Of a DNA stretch of 64,000 bases, positions 11,695 through 23,537 are shown piece by piece. The notes under the pieces were generated by a model, which had not been told where the DNA came from, made no database searches, and saw only the letters and a program-made list of their open reading frames with translations. The stretch covers positions 310,001 to 374,000 of the forward strand of contig NW_026732030.1 in assembly GCF_028476545.1 (NCBI RefSeq), given 5' to 3'. The number at the start of each line of letters is the position of its first letter. Position 1 is the first letter of the stretch. The stretch is from Physella acuta (taxonomy: Eukaryota > Mollusca > Gastropoda > Physidae). Position numbers and translations under genes: made by a program.

Positions 11695-11995
11695 TTCAAC
11701 GAGGATGTTTCGCCGGGAGATTTAGTTTCTACGGAAACCGTATTGACAGGTGCCCCTTTTTCGGGAGCCAAAATAACAGAAACCTATTTGTCGAGAGTCG
11801 TAATGACGGGAGCTGTTTTGTCGAGAGCCCAAAATGAAGGGAGCCTTATTGACGATCCCTTTTGTCGGGAGTCTAAATAAAATAACAGGGTCCAATTGTC
11901 CCTGGCCCTTTTGACGGAGTCAATTTGACTGGGCTATTTTGTCGGGGTAGCTTTGTGGGAGTCGTTTTGACGTGGCCGTTTTGACGCCGCACGCC
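11695..11995 (+). repeat. Degenerate array of TTTTGTCGGGAG-like motifs
   Basis: About 14 loose copies of a 17-24-bp motif built on TTTTG(T/A)CGGGAG (e.g. CCCCTTTTTCGGGAGC, CTGTTTTGTCGAGAGCC, CCGTTTTGACG). No coding sense and no inverted ends seen. Possibly the core of an unclassified transposable element. Confidence 0.5.
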
Positions 11996-12368
11996 ATTTT
12001 TTACAAGCTTTTATTTAACTCACTTCCTCTGTCGACAGTCAGTCGTCAGTCTGTCTAGATCGAAACGCCCGAGCAAAATTGCAGACACTTCTAACTGACA
12101 GATACGGTTCGTAGTTGGTACGTGGATCAAGACATGAAGACAATGCATCGTGACATTCAATTTGACTTAATTGGTCGCCTAACTAATTTTTTATGAATTA
12201 ATTAAAATTTTGACCGAATTAGTAGGCAGTTCTATCCACACGTGTCATACCGGCAAAATTGCGTCATCACGTTCAATAGGTGCGCAATGGTTTTTAGTCA
12301 TATGTAACTCTATTGTAAATAAAAACATGTAAAGTACTAATTTTTTTTCAAAAAACCGTTTTAATAAC

Positions 12369-12630
12369 CAGTGTTTCTTCCAGACTTCTTTCTCCGGGGG
12401 GGGGGGGGGGCACTTGAAATTTTCGGGGGGGGGGGGGCGGTAGACTTTCTTCGGGGGGGGGGGGGGGGGGCGGACACTGTTAAAATATATTTTTTATATA
12501 AATTATATAAATTTCATTTCGTTCGGGGGGGGGGGGGAGGGGGGAGGCGCGGTAGAATTTTTTCGGGGGGGGGGGGGGGGAGTGATAGTTAGATATTTGA
12601 CTGTTTTACAGATGCCTGGAAGAAACTCTG
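12369..12630 (+). mobile_element. G-run miniature element with 8-bp target duplication TTAATAAC
   Basis: Starts CAGTGTTTCTTCCAGACTTC and ends GCCTGGAAGAAACTCTG, giving about 13-bp imperfect inverted ends. TTAATAAC stands at 12361-12368 and 12631-12638. Poly-G runs of 10-16 separate CACTTGAAATTTTC, CGGTAGACTTTCTTC and CGGACACTGTTAAAA. The 8-bp duplication suggests mobilisation by a hAT transposase. Confidence 0.85.
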
Positions 12631-12731
12631 TTAATAACAAGCTTTTATGTAATAAATTGTATTTAAATATTAAATACTATTTAAATAACTATAAAGAAAA
12701 GCGTGGGTCTCTTCCTAAATATTAGTAAAGG

Positions 12732-13060
12732 CAGAGGCGTAGCGAGGGGAGGGTGCGGGGGGGGGGGGGGTGCGGACCGCACCGGGTGACACCATTTAGG
12801 GGGGGGGGGGGTAACACCAAGGCAAAAAATAGTAAAATATATAGAGAAAAATTTGAGGGGGGGGGGGGTGCAAATCGAAAGTTTGAGGGGGTGCAAATCG
12901 AAAGTTCGAATGGGGGGGGGGGTGCATATCGAAAGTTTGAGGGTGGGGGTGCAAATCGAAAATTGAAAGTTTGTCCCCGGGAAGAGTCGCTACGCCTCTG
13001 AGGGGTGACACCATTAAGTGCCGCACCGGGTGACACTCACCCGACCTCGCTACGCCACTG
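12732..13060. mobile_element. CAGTGGCGTAG-family miniature element with 8-bp target duplication AGTAAAGG
   Basis: Ends CAGAGGCGTAGCGAGG and CCTCGCTACGCCACTG, flanked by AGTAAAGG at 12724-12731 and 13061-13068. The core repeats GGGTGCAAATCGAAAGTTTG four times between poly-G runs. A second internal TACGCCTCTG near 12990-13000 suggests a composite or nested copy. Confidence 0.85.
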
Positions 13061-13744
13061 AGTAAAGGTATCCAATAGGTACTAAAGTGACCCACGCTTT
13101 TCTTATTTATAGTTATTTAAATAGTAGTGTATAATTTATTTTCTCCTTTTTATTGCATTATTACATAAAAGTTTGTTATTAAAACGTTTTTATGACATTT
13201 TTTTCTTTTACAAATATGGGTAGGTTGCACCTCCACTCGTCTTTGTTCTGGGCAGTTTTCTCCCATTAATTAAATTTAAATGGAAACAATTGATCAATCT
13301 CCTCCCACCCTAAACTCATTTTATCTATTTTAGCTTTCAAAATGTGACGCTAAAGGTTATACCAATGTCACATTTCTTATTCTTTCCCCAGCCCATCTTT
13401 GAACGGGCTCATATAGACTAGGCCATAGGACAGTCGCAGCAGTATTTGTCGTTTATTTATAAACATGGTTTAACATGGCGTGGATGGAATTTTCAAGTAT
13501 TTTACATTACGTTATTTAAACTAAATATATTTGTTTTAAAAATAAACAAAACATAGACAGAATTCGAATTTTATAAAATGTTTTGTTTATAGTTTAATTC
13601 CAAAGAGTATGAGCTTACTTATAAATAAAGTCGAAACTGCGAAGTTGTAAATCTACAAATAAGAACTCTTTTGACTAAAGAGCTATTTTCTATGCTGGTA
13701 TCAAAACAAAAATAAAAAAAAGTCGGCAACACCTCATGGAAACT

Positions 13745-13864
13745 TGTAACCTTGGCTTCGATCATATTGCTTGCAGCTCTCAGAATGTCGTGCACGCGCC
13801 TTAATTTAGTTTGCAAACTCATCACGGACTGTCGTTTTCCACAACAAGTGACTAGATTAGGCAT
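13745..13864 (-). CDS. Possible first coding exon of an unrecognised minus-strand gene
   Basis: A minus-strand frame starts at ATG (13862-13864), reads MPNLVTCCGKRQSVMSLQTK and then LRRVHDILRAASNMIEAK, and meets a possible donor AAG|GTTACA at about 13744. The composition is protein-like and unlike the AT-rich surroundings. I do not recognise it and found no second exon between 9.7 and 13.6 kb, so this may be chance or a gene relic. Confidence 0.3.
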
Positions 13865-14084
13865 TTTGGTAAATTTTGCCTAATTATCTCAGAATGATAA
13901 AACACACATAATATTGAAGGCCATAAACTGCCATTTAATAAACCACTAAATTTATCACTGTAGGCCCAGTAGTTTTTTTTTTATGAATTTTTTAAGTTGT
14001 ATGTTAAACAGCTTATATTTTATTGTAAAGTTGCAAAATATTTGGTGTCCTTCTTTGAGTTCATATAGCGTTGTTATTTTTTAA

Positions 14085-14640
14085 CATGTAATGATAAAAC
14101 TTTGCATATTGATACTAGAGAGTACAGGCAACAGGAATATGCAATTGAAATAAAGATCAGTAAAGGTAAAACCAAAAATAATTAAGACTAATTAAGGGTC
14201 ATGGCGTTTTTATATAGAGAGCAACGTTAGTCTATTGTCAAACTGCACAACTCTGTTGTTAATAAAGATATATTGATAATACTTTGCATATTGGTGCTAG
14301 GGAGTACAGGCAACAGGAATATGCAAGTGAAATACAGCTTAATTAAAAGGAAAACAACTAATAATTAACTTAATAAAGCCCAATTAAGGAGTGCGGTGCC
14401 GTTCTACTATGATTGCCACAAGTCACTTTTCATACTGAATATCTATGTTGCTATTGATGATACAAAGATAAAACTTAGCACATAGATGCTTAAGGATGTT
14501 GGGAATAGAAATTTACAAGTCAAAAAAATGCTAGGAGAAAAAGACAATCACATATAATAAAGTCTAATTAATGGGGGTGGCACTGAAATCTTGTATCAAT
14601 AATACCTGTGTATTATACTCATACTGGAATATGATATGGT
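14085..14640 (+). repeat. Three diverged tandem copies of an about 180-bp unit
   Basis: Blocks starting near 14090, 14275 and 14465 share, in order, GATAAAACTT(T/A)GCA(T/C)AT, GAGTACAGGCAACAGGAATA (weaker in the third), AATATGCAA(T/G)TGAAATA, and a (C/T)TAATTAAGGG-like end followed by a GTGGC/GTGCC word. No coding frame. Confidence 0.6.
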
Positions 14641-17360
14641 TAGGATTATGTTGAAATATCTAAATATTAGTAGCATTAGTTATAGGCTACTTTTAATAAG
14701 TAGCCAAGGATGGTTAATCAATAGACAGCCTACAGAAACTAGATGAGATGTGTCGCAACTGAAGGATAGACAGCTGCCTTATTTGCTGATCTGAACCTAC
14801 TGTTTAAAAAAAATTACTGTTGCTTAGTTTAAGTTATAAAATTAAGTCACATTGTTCAAAGTGTTACTGTTTCTGTTTTCTTTTTGACTTTTAAAAAAAT
14901 GTATCTATCACTGTTGCTTTAGATCACATTATTAAAGTGAAGTGTTAATGTTTCTATTTTATCTTTGACTTCATTTATTTTACTTTCCATGCCTCTATAG
15001 ATCTAGTAGTATATTTTAGCTATTATTAAATTTTAAAGATAATATACTATAATCTGAGAAATGACCAATTTAATCTTTGTAATTATTTTCTTAATCAGTT
15101 TTTCCTGAAACGGGGTAACTAAAGTTTAGACATCATCCATAAGTAATTTTACAACATAATTATATATTTAAGCTTGATGCAATAAATATTAGTTCTATTA
15201 GATTCTTATAAGCAATTACTCATTAAAATACATAGATCTAAATCTATTCTATAGGGGCCTAATATTTATAAGGGCCTATTTATTACTATTTAAAATTTTA
15301 ATTAGGCCTATTATTATTACCCAATTGAAAATGACTAATATGGAAGATTATTAATGAATGGGACTATTAATTCCATTGCTTTAAATTTTATTTAATCCAT
15401 AAAAAACATTCTATAAGCTAAAATCTTGCCAATTCAATGAATAGTGTTAAACAGTAATATCAAATGTGCGATTTTTTATATTTCATGCATATGGTCTATG
15501 GACCGTCATAAAAATTTTAACTCGGCCGTCATTATTAAAATTGCGTAGATCCCCTTCACTTCACGCAAGAAGCAATATCTGGTTATAAAGAGCTAAAAAG
15601 CCCCATAAAACCAACATTTCCACCCATCAAAATAGTTTGGCATTACTTATTTACTAGATCTAGTTTCCTGAACTTATCTCTTTTTTAAATGCCGAAATTT
15701 GGTTCTATCGATAATAGGTAACCTCGCGGCCCCTATCGCCCTGTTAAAAAATTGTGTCAGCGGGACCCCCCCAAGATTTACCAATGCTTTTTAAGCATGT
15801 TCCAATGAAAAGAACTCTATGAAACTGTTATTTTTGTTCTTGAGAATGGTTAGGATGCTCATTACAACTAATGTCTAGCTTATTATACTTTACTTTCTTG
15901 CTAAAATTAATACTAATTGAAAGAAGTCGGTTACTGCGTTTAATGAGACGTGCTCGCTAAGATACCTCGATAAAATTGGGATCGATATGTTAAAATGTAA
16001 CTAATAGTTTTCCATACAAACATAGAATATAAAAACAGCCCACTTTGACGTATCGAATACATTAATTTATCGATTCTCTCATGATAACTAAGCACTTGGA
16101 TGGAAAATGGCCGAAATTACAAAAGTTGGCTTGAAAAATTTCGGATGTGGCCAGATTAAACAAAATGGCGGACATCGAAATGCCTAGACTAGATCTAGAC
16201 AGATTTGCATGACTTCATGCAATGCAAACTCTCCTCAAAGCGTGAGCTAATCTAGATTTTTCGCGCATACGACGACGACACACTTTTACTTGCGTGTAAT
16301 CTTTCTGTGCAGTGACGTAGTTTGTTTACAACTTAAAATCTGTCGTTGGTCTGACTTAAGGCTAAACAGCTCTTCTAGATTTTCTTAAGTCATTAAAGTA
16401 TTATACTGCGCTATTTCACTGGACTAATACAAAATTACTAATTAGTAGATCTAGATCTAGTTTGAATTATTGGATTTTTAAAATTAAATATTCTGTTATT
16501 TCAAATAGGCCCCCTACCCTACACTAGGTACTAGGATAAATTTTTAAAATTGGTTTTTTAGGGAAACAACTACTACAGTTAAAAGGAGCAGAAAATTACA
16601 ATAACAGAACAGTTTTCCTTTTTGATGTAGCTCAAACGGTTAAATAGTTATGATTTTTTTTCGTATTAAAAAATGTGATTTTTTTAACATAGGATTTTTT
16701 CAATTTCTGTGATAGAGTTTTTTTAAGCGTTTACTAAAATTGTCCTAGCTTGTAAACCATATGGTCAAATTTGTTATAACTTTGCAATATCTTTATTTAT
16801 TATATATGGAAGCATAATAAACAATAAGATTAGAAATTTATGGGCAGAGTAAAACAAAAACAGAAGTAGAACAGGGTACCCCCCCCTAATTTTTCATATA
16901 CAGTGCATTCATACAATCTCAGTTAAAATTTTAACTATTCAGAAAATTAAGCTCAAACTTGCTGAGAATGATGAGCTATGGATGTGTCAGTTATTACAAT
17001 CAAATTAATATTAATAAATGAAAAGATTTTTGTTTTAACTGCTACAAAGCTGATAAATTATACAATTTCGCAAAACCGAAGTCTTGTTGATGTGACATGC
17101 AACATAATGGCAAATTTGAGTTATTAAGCACTTAAGTCTCAAAATTTGTCTAGCTCAAGATAACTCTATTCTTAAACAGAAGTAATCAAAATATGTATTT
17201 AAATCTATCTGTTTAACAAAAAATAAGGGGTGGAACAGGGTACACCCCCTATTTTTAAATACTACATTTGTTCACACAATATCAGCTTATGTCCAAACTA
17301 TTTGAATCTAAAGCTAAAAACTAACCAGAGTGAAGCTCTGAAATAAGTGTGTTTGATGGT
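14640..17360. other. Gene-poor AT-rich spacer with diverged repeats
   Basis: No convincing exon. The word GAACAGGGTACCCCCCC at about 16871 and GAACAGGGTACACCCCC at about 17234 begin similar stretches (a roughly 365-bp diverged direct repeat). Near 16085-16200 ATGGCC and ATGGCGGACATC look like start contexts, but both frames stop within 30 codons. Confidence 0.4.
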
Positions 17361-17371
17361 TCTATCTAAAT

Positions 17372-17801
17372 CAGGGGTTCCCAACCCCGTGCCCGCGGGC
17401 GCCATGGCGCCCGCCGAACGATTGGTATGTGCCCGCCTCTCACTATTCGACAGAGACAGAATTTTTTTCATAAACATTATTGAAAGGTTGAAGGGGATGG
17501 AAATCGAAAGTTTGAGGAGGGGGGGGGTGCAAAATCGAAAATTTGAGGGGGGGGGTGCAAATCGAAAATTTGAGGGGGGGTGCAAATCGAAAATTTGAGG
17601 GGGGGGGGGGTGCAAATCGAAAGTATGAGGGGGGTGCAATCGAAAGTTTGAGGGGGGTGCAAATCGAAAGTTTTGTCCCTGGGTGACGGGAAGGGTCGCT
17701 ACGCCTCTGGAAGGAGTTTGCCGATTTAAAATAGGTGGTGCCCGCCACCCTACCAATATTTTAGAATGTGCTCTAGAGTAAAAAAAGGTTGGGAACCCCT
17801 G
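17372..17801. mobile_element. hAT-type miniature element with 8-bp target duplication ATCTAAAT, carrying a nested element
   Basis: Ends CAGGGGTTCCCAACCCCGTG and AAAAAGGTTGGGAACCCCTG are inverted copies, flanked by ATCTAAAT at 17364-17371 and 17802-17809. GTGCCCGC(G/C) words sit just inside both ends. The middle (about 17505-17710) is a piece of the CAGTGGCGTAG family: seven G-run / TGCAAATCGAAA repeats ending CGCTACGCCTCTG. Confidence 0.85.
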
Positions 17802-18424
17802 ATCTAAATAGTTGACAAATAGGTAAAATAAGGTAAAACGCTGAGTCATCGACGCACCTGACATTGAAAAACTGAACTAATATATGTAAAAAAAAATGAT
17901 GGCAAATTAGATCTATTAGAAATGTAAGGTCTTTTATTTGTATAAACGTAATTAACATGTTAGTCTACTTATAAATATAGTTTAATTAAAAAAGATGTGT
18001 TTCTGTCTATTCATTAGTATTTTACATTTCAGAAGAAGTTCAACATTGGACTGGTTGGTTTTAAAAAGATATAGAACTAGTTCATATCACTAAACTTTCA
18101 ATGTACTGCTTCAAAATTTAAGTTATTTAAAAAAATATTACTTAATTTATCTAAATAAAAGATGAACACATTAATTGTAATAGTTTTAATTCCTCTTTAC
18201 AGTGTTCCCTCATTAGGCCATATAACTGCTTATCATATCGTAGAGATGTGCTGGTTTTTTGAAGTGTAGGTTCTATCTGGAAAAGTAAACAGTACATTAT
18301 TTGCTTTCACATCAAAATAAATAAAATGGTTTTTCTGAAGACACTAAATATTGAATGTTTATTGCTAATACCGCACCAGACCTTCCCCTCCCCCCCCCCC
18401 CCTCTTCTCCACTACCTTCAATAT

Positions 18425-18955
18425 CAAAACAGCGTTTGCCACTATCGCCGGCGGCAAAACATCATTCGCCACTATCGCCGGCGTCAAAAAATCGTTCGCC
18501 ACTATCGCCGGCGGAAAAACATCGTTCACCACTATCGCCGGCGGCAAAACATCGTTCGCCAATATCGCCGGCGGAAAAACATGGTTCGCCACTATCGCCG
18601 GCGTCAAAACATGGTTCGCCACTATCGCCGGCGTCAAAACATCGTTCGTCACTATCGCCGGCGTCAAAACATGGTTCGCCACTATCGCCGGCGGCAAAAC
18701 ATCGTTCGCCACTATTGCCGGCGGCAAAACATCGTTCGCCACTATCGCCGGCGTCAAAAAATCTTTCGCCACTATCGCCGGCGTCAAAACATGGTTCGCC
18801 ACTATCGCCGGCGGCAAAACATCGTTCGCCACTATTGCCGGCGGCAAAACATCATTCGCCACTATCGCCGGCGTCAAAAAATCGTTCGCCACTATCGCCG
18901 GCGGCAAAACATCGTTCGCCACTATCGCCGGCGTCAAAACATCGCTCGCCGCCAT
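18425..18955. repeat. 30-bp minisatellite, about 17 units, GC-rich
   Basis: The unit is CACTATCGCCGGCG followed by (G/T)CAAAACATCGTTCGC, 30 bp, repeated without indels, so several frames stay open on both strands. Variation is confined to a few positions (GGC/GTC/GGA after GCC, CATCGTT/CATGGTT). Each unit has the palindrome CGCCGGCG. Open frames across it show no start context or splice signals and I do not call a gene. Confidence 0.9.
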
Positions 18956-18999
18956 TTTTTTTCTATTACCTCCCTTGCCACTTTCGCTTTCAAATTGTA

Positions 19000-20650
19000 A
19001 ACAAACGTATTTTTATAAAGGTAACAAAAGTGCGCAGCATATAACTTTTGTGCGCTATGTCCAAACAACTTGATTTTTTGAAACAATAGAGAAAAGTGGT
19101 GTAGAATTCAAATAATGCAATAAATTTTCTCCTTTTTATAAAAATAAACAGTAGGGAGTAAATTAAACTTACCTTATTTTCACTGAAATACTCCATCTTG
19201 AATAATCCATGAAGAAAATTGAAAAAACAATAAAAACGCAAAATGTCCATTTTTTTATGAAAAATCGATAATCGCACGAAAATTGATCGGGCGATAACAC
19301 CGAGCGATAAAAATTACGAAACTATAGCACTCGCGTCGCCGCAAATTCTCGGCGTCTGGGTAACGGGGACGAAAAACTCGCCGCGCGGGTTAAAACGAGA
19401 TGTAATCCTAGTACCTACCCTACACTATTAATTTCCTTACCCCTTGCCTTAAGCCTAGGCTTTTTGATGAGAATTACAGAATGATTTTTTTATTAAAAAT
19501 GTATTAATAATAGCTAGAATACTAGTAAACTAAGCTAATTTAGCATATTTTAACTTTCTGTGCAAAGTCATTATTACTGAAAAAAATTCCAAAGTCAGGT
19601 CAGCCTGTGGCACCCTCCACTGAACTTGAAAGAAGGAAAAAAAACTTGACCCGTGACCTTCATTAAAACAGAATTTACTTATGTTTCTTTTTAACTATTA
19701 GTAAACATGTGCTTAATATTACCCAATAAGTAATAAAAATTTGACAATTAATTTTAATTACTGTTGTAAAGTGAGATAAACAGATTAATAAACACGTGTT
19801 TTCTTGAGGGGGTGTGACCCGGGTGTGGCACATCGCATGTAACTTTTTATTTCTGTGTCTTATGACTATTTGTTCACAATCAGCATGCTATGCTTTTAAA
19901 ATTGATAAAGGGTAAGTATACCAAGCTACAAAACCTAAAATCTAACTAATAATTCATACTTTCAGTTTAAAAAATAATAAAAACGATCATCAATGAAGAA
20001 AGCGTAAACATTCTATTTTTAGGTGTGACATAAAAAAACAGTCATAAATCTAGCCAAATGATTGGATTCTTGCGCAGCACACATTTTCCCGCGCCTCGTT
20101 TTCACCAAACAAGAATATAATAAAATGGCATTATTGAGGGGTGATCACTTACACCCTCAAATGTATTGTTTCCACCCTAATTTCATTAAACAATTCAATT
20201 TTTATTTGATAGTAAAGATGTTATAAAAATTGTAAAAAATAAAAAAGTTATTGTCGAGCGCACCTGCTTTAGTTAATTCGACTTGAAACGCAAGCTAAAT
20301 AAGCGTGACTTTCTCTCGACGGCCTCGTTAAATACAAACAAAGAAATTAGGCCAAAAGTAGATCTGACAATTCTTAAACAACAGACTTAAATAGAAACGG
20401 ATAGTTCCGATGTCTAAAATTAACGATGGCTTCGTAATCATTAGTTTTATCCCTCTACCCATTAGTGAAAGCAAAACTGGTCGCCATTTTTGGTAAGCGC
20501 ATGAGCCGTGAGATGGCTTCAAAACAACAAACCCGGAAGCTGTGAATTTGAACGGCCTACTTAAGCCTTAAGTAAGAGAACATTTGACACCACATTTAAA
20601 TATCTAGCTTACTCAGTGGCCGAGAAAAGAGAGAATTTTAAAATTATCCT
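19000..20650. other. Spacer upstream of frataxin
   Basis: Mostly AT-rich. A locally GC- and CpG-rich patch at 19270-19395 and another around 20440-20560 could belong to promoters, the second possibly for frataxin; this is inference. A minus-strand ATG near 19194 is followed by a good donor (AATAAG|GTAAGT at about 19171) but no further exon was found. Confidence 0.3.
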
Positions 20651-20660
20651 ACAATGGAAA

Positions 20661-23537
20661 ATGAAAGCCAAAAACCATGTTCTTGCCCTCCAGCTGGCAT
20701 CACAGGACGTTGTGAACTTGTGTACACAAGTTTTTAAATGCTGCTGTGGTAATTGTGTCAACATAGGTTACTCGCCGGAAAAAAAACAACAAAAAATAAC
20801 TGGTTGATAATAAAACTAGATGTAGTTATTTATTAAATTGGTAAAGAAAATATAGGCCTACATTACAAATTCTACTCTACATGTTATTCATACCATTTTT
20901 GTTGGCCATGAATTGAATTTCATAGATTTTAAAAACTGAATATTTCAGTTTCAAAATCATCTTGGGTATTAAATTTAATACTTATAACCTAAAATACTTT
21001 AAACCAATCCTGAGAGGAAAATAAGTACTTTAGAGTTGGTTTTGGAGGGTTTTAGTAGTGAATAAGAGATAGGGCTAGACATCATGAAATAGTTACTCTA
21101 AAAAGTATTAATGAATCAGAATGACACTATTGATATTGTAGTATTATAAAGGAGATGTTGTGGAAAATGGAGTCAAGTTTGTAATGAAAATTGTCTTTAC
21201 AGAAGTTTCATTAACAGTGCAGAATGACAGATATGTTTCTTTGATTTTTTTAATTAGCTTAATGTGTTTAATTACTTACTTAGGCCTAATTTGTATGTTT
21301 TCACCCAGAGGTTAAAGCTTGGGACACAAATGAACTAAGCTTCATATTATTAAAAAACACTTGAAATTCTTAGTAATAATGAATTTTTTGCCAGTTAGTA
21401 TTGCCCAAAGTGTATCTTAAAATAGTAGAGTATAGATATTATGATTTTAAGTTAACAATTTCACTGTAGATACTGTTGTTAATTCATCACTATTTGAGCT
21501 CTTCCACTGCAATTTTTAACTATTGTTTCAATACCAATTTAATTAAGCAACAAGAAAAATAATTCTATCTATTCACATTTTCTCAGAATTCACTGCCTAA
21601 CTGATAGACTGACTATAATGTATAGAGCAAAATATTCTTTGACATTATCTGTTTTATTACTGCAGCTACCATTTGTATGTATAAAATATCCAATGATGTG
21701 TTAATCAAAGATGTGAAGCTTCAATGCAAAACAGCTGTTGTAATGAGTTATTGCTAACCATTTATTGGATGGATTAGAATTTTATTATTAGACACACTTG
21801 CCATGCAAAGGGTCATTATACATTCTTTAAACCCCCACCCACTATTTTCTGTTAACTATTTTCTGTTGTTTATGGAGATATTTTTAAAAATTTACTAACA
21901 GGACAAGCTGTATGGAAACATTCTAAAGCAAAATGGAAGTGGAACCACCAGCACACTTTTACCCAAGAAAAAGACTGACCCATGCCATCTCAGTCGCCAT
22001 TTTCACACTACTGATGCAGTTTTGCTTCCCAACAGCAAATTTTTAAACTTGAAGTAATTTTTAGTTTCATATTTTGCTATAATTTACTGATATTTTTTTC
22101 TGTTACCCTATTGTACCGATAATATGCTAGTATTTTGTATTTGTGGTTAGATAAGAGTCTTTGTTATGCACACCTTTACTAAATATTTTCTTCTTAATCC
22201 AACAGACCTACTGAAATATCAGAAGCAGAATATGAGGCATTAGCAGAAGAAACTCTGGATTCGCTGACAGAGTTCTTTGAAGATTTGCCAGAGACTGAAG
22301 CATGTGATGAGGATTATGACTGTGCTTTTGGGGTAAGATATCTTGAGACATATATTTTATCTCCTTTTTTTTTTTCATGCCATAAATTATGTTAGTACCC
22401 AGCCAGCATTTATTTTTAACCCATTGATAGGTGAACATAACATTTATTGATAGCTAAATTAACAGGGGATGGTGGGATGGGTTAAAAATTTAAAATTATT
22501 TCTAAAATGCACTATGCCTTAGAGTAAGTATTTTTGTTTCTAAATTTTACAAACCCAATTCTTACTGAATGTGATATGAATTAAAAGTCTTGAACAAAAT
22601 GAAAATTGTGTGGATTTAGTTAGTGTTTTTAAAAAATTTTATATTTTGGTTTCGGGGTTGGTAAAATTTGGGAGATGGAATTTCAGGATTCATTTAAAAA
22701 TTATATAGGCACCTCTTTACATGATGTTGTGACATTTTAATTACATTTTTGAATAGAATGGTGTATTGACCCTTCACCTTGGCAGTGCTGAGGGCACATA
22801 TGTCCTGAACAAACAGACACCAAACAAACAAATTTGGCTGTCCTCTCCTCTAAGGTATGGTAGGGATAGGTTACTTTTAACAAGTATTGATTTATTCATT
22901 AAGTCAGGCTTGTTTGCCTTTTCATTATTGGCTATTAAATATTTGTAATACATTCATATTTTTATTCTTTAGTTGAAAGTTGGCATGCTTTCAGAGTATC
23001 TCGAATAAGGCTATTTTTATTTATTTCCTTTTCTATTAGCTGCAATGGTGTACTGATATGCATGCTAGAGCAATTACATATTTATGTAGGTAGTTGTAAA
23101 ATTTGTTAGGTGATAAGGTTAAAATGTTTTCTGACATATAGGTTTGAAATATGTACTGCATTTAGTCATGCTATGTGTTTTTTTTTTTTCATTATTCTTA
23201 GATATTTAGATGATTGAGATATAGTTTACTAGGTATGATTAATTTTTTAATTATGAACTGCTTTAATGATAAACTATGAAGTAAAAAAAATCCTGTCTAT
23301 TTTTGTTTGTGTGGAGCAGTGGTCATTACAATTCTTTATTTCATTAATGTTTGTTTCTGTAGTGGACCAAAGCGCTATGACTATTATCAGGGCCAGTGGG
23401 TCTACCTCAGGGATGGCACTGGCCTACACAAGTTGTTGGAAGATGAGATATCAGAGATCACAGGGCTGAAAATTGATTTGAAAAGATGCAAGTTTTACAC
23501 ATGGGGCATTGCCGAAAGACAGTCCAGCACAAACTAG
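20661..23537 (+). CDS. FXN: Frataxin, mitochondrial
   Basis: Exons 21902-22053, 22206-22332, 22757-22854 and 23363-23537 are firm: phases match (0-2, 2-0, 0-2, 2-end). They spell the family signature: [15 protein letters not shown] with following acidic residues (acidic helix and ridge), [51 protein letters not shown] and [14 protein letters not shown]. Frataxin acts in the mitochondrial matrix on the NFS1-ISD11-ISCU assembly complex in iron-sulfur cluster synthesis. Exon 1 is uncertain: 20661-20729 ([20 protein letters not shown]) ends in phase 0 as needed and gives 206 residues, close to the human 210, but its donor CAA|GTTTTT is weak and the peptide is not a typical Arg-rich targeting sequence. 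RHFHT in exon 2 may be near the processing site. Confidence 0.93.

Larger units (their letters stand above)
12330..13230. mobile_element. Foldback (palindromic) element with two miniature elements nested in it
   Basis: Left-arm words AAAACCGTTTTAATAAC, AAGCTTTTATGTAATAAA and ATTTAAATAACTATAAAG plus AAAAGCGTGGGTC recur as reverse complements on the right (GACCCACGCTTTTCTTATTT, AGTTATTTAAATAGTA, TTACATAAAAGTTTGTTATT). One miniature element sits in the left arm (12369-12630) and another in the loop (12732-13060). The foldback is therefore the oldest layer. Confidence 0.7.

Noticed and set aside
18326-19044. Arg/His-rich and Ser/Pro-rich frames of 196-229 codons
   Set aside because: Simply the 30-bp array read in different frames; no supporting gene structure.
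20328-20522. 64-codon minus frame before frataxin
   Set aside because: No splice partner and no recognisable motif; more likely promoter-flank sequence.
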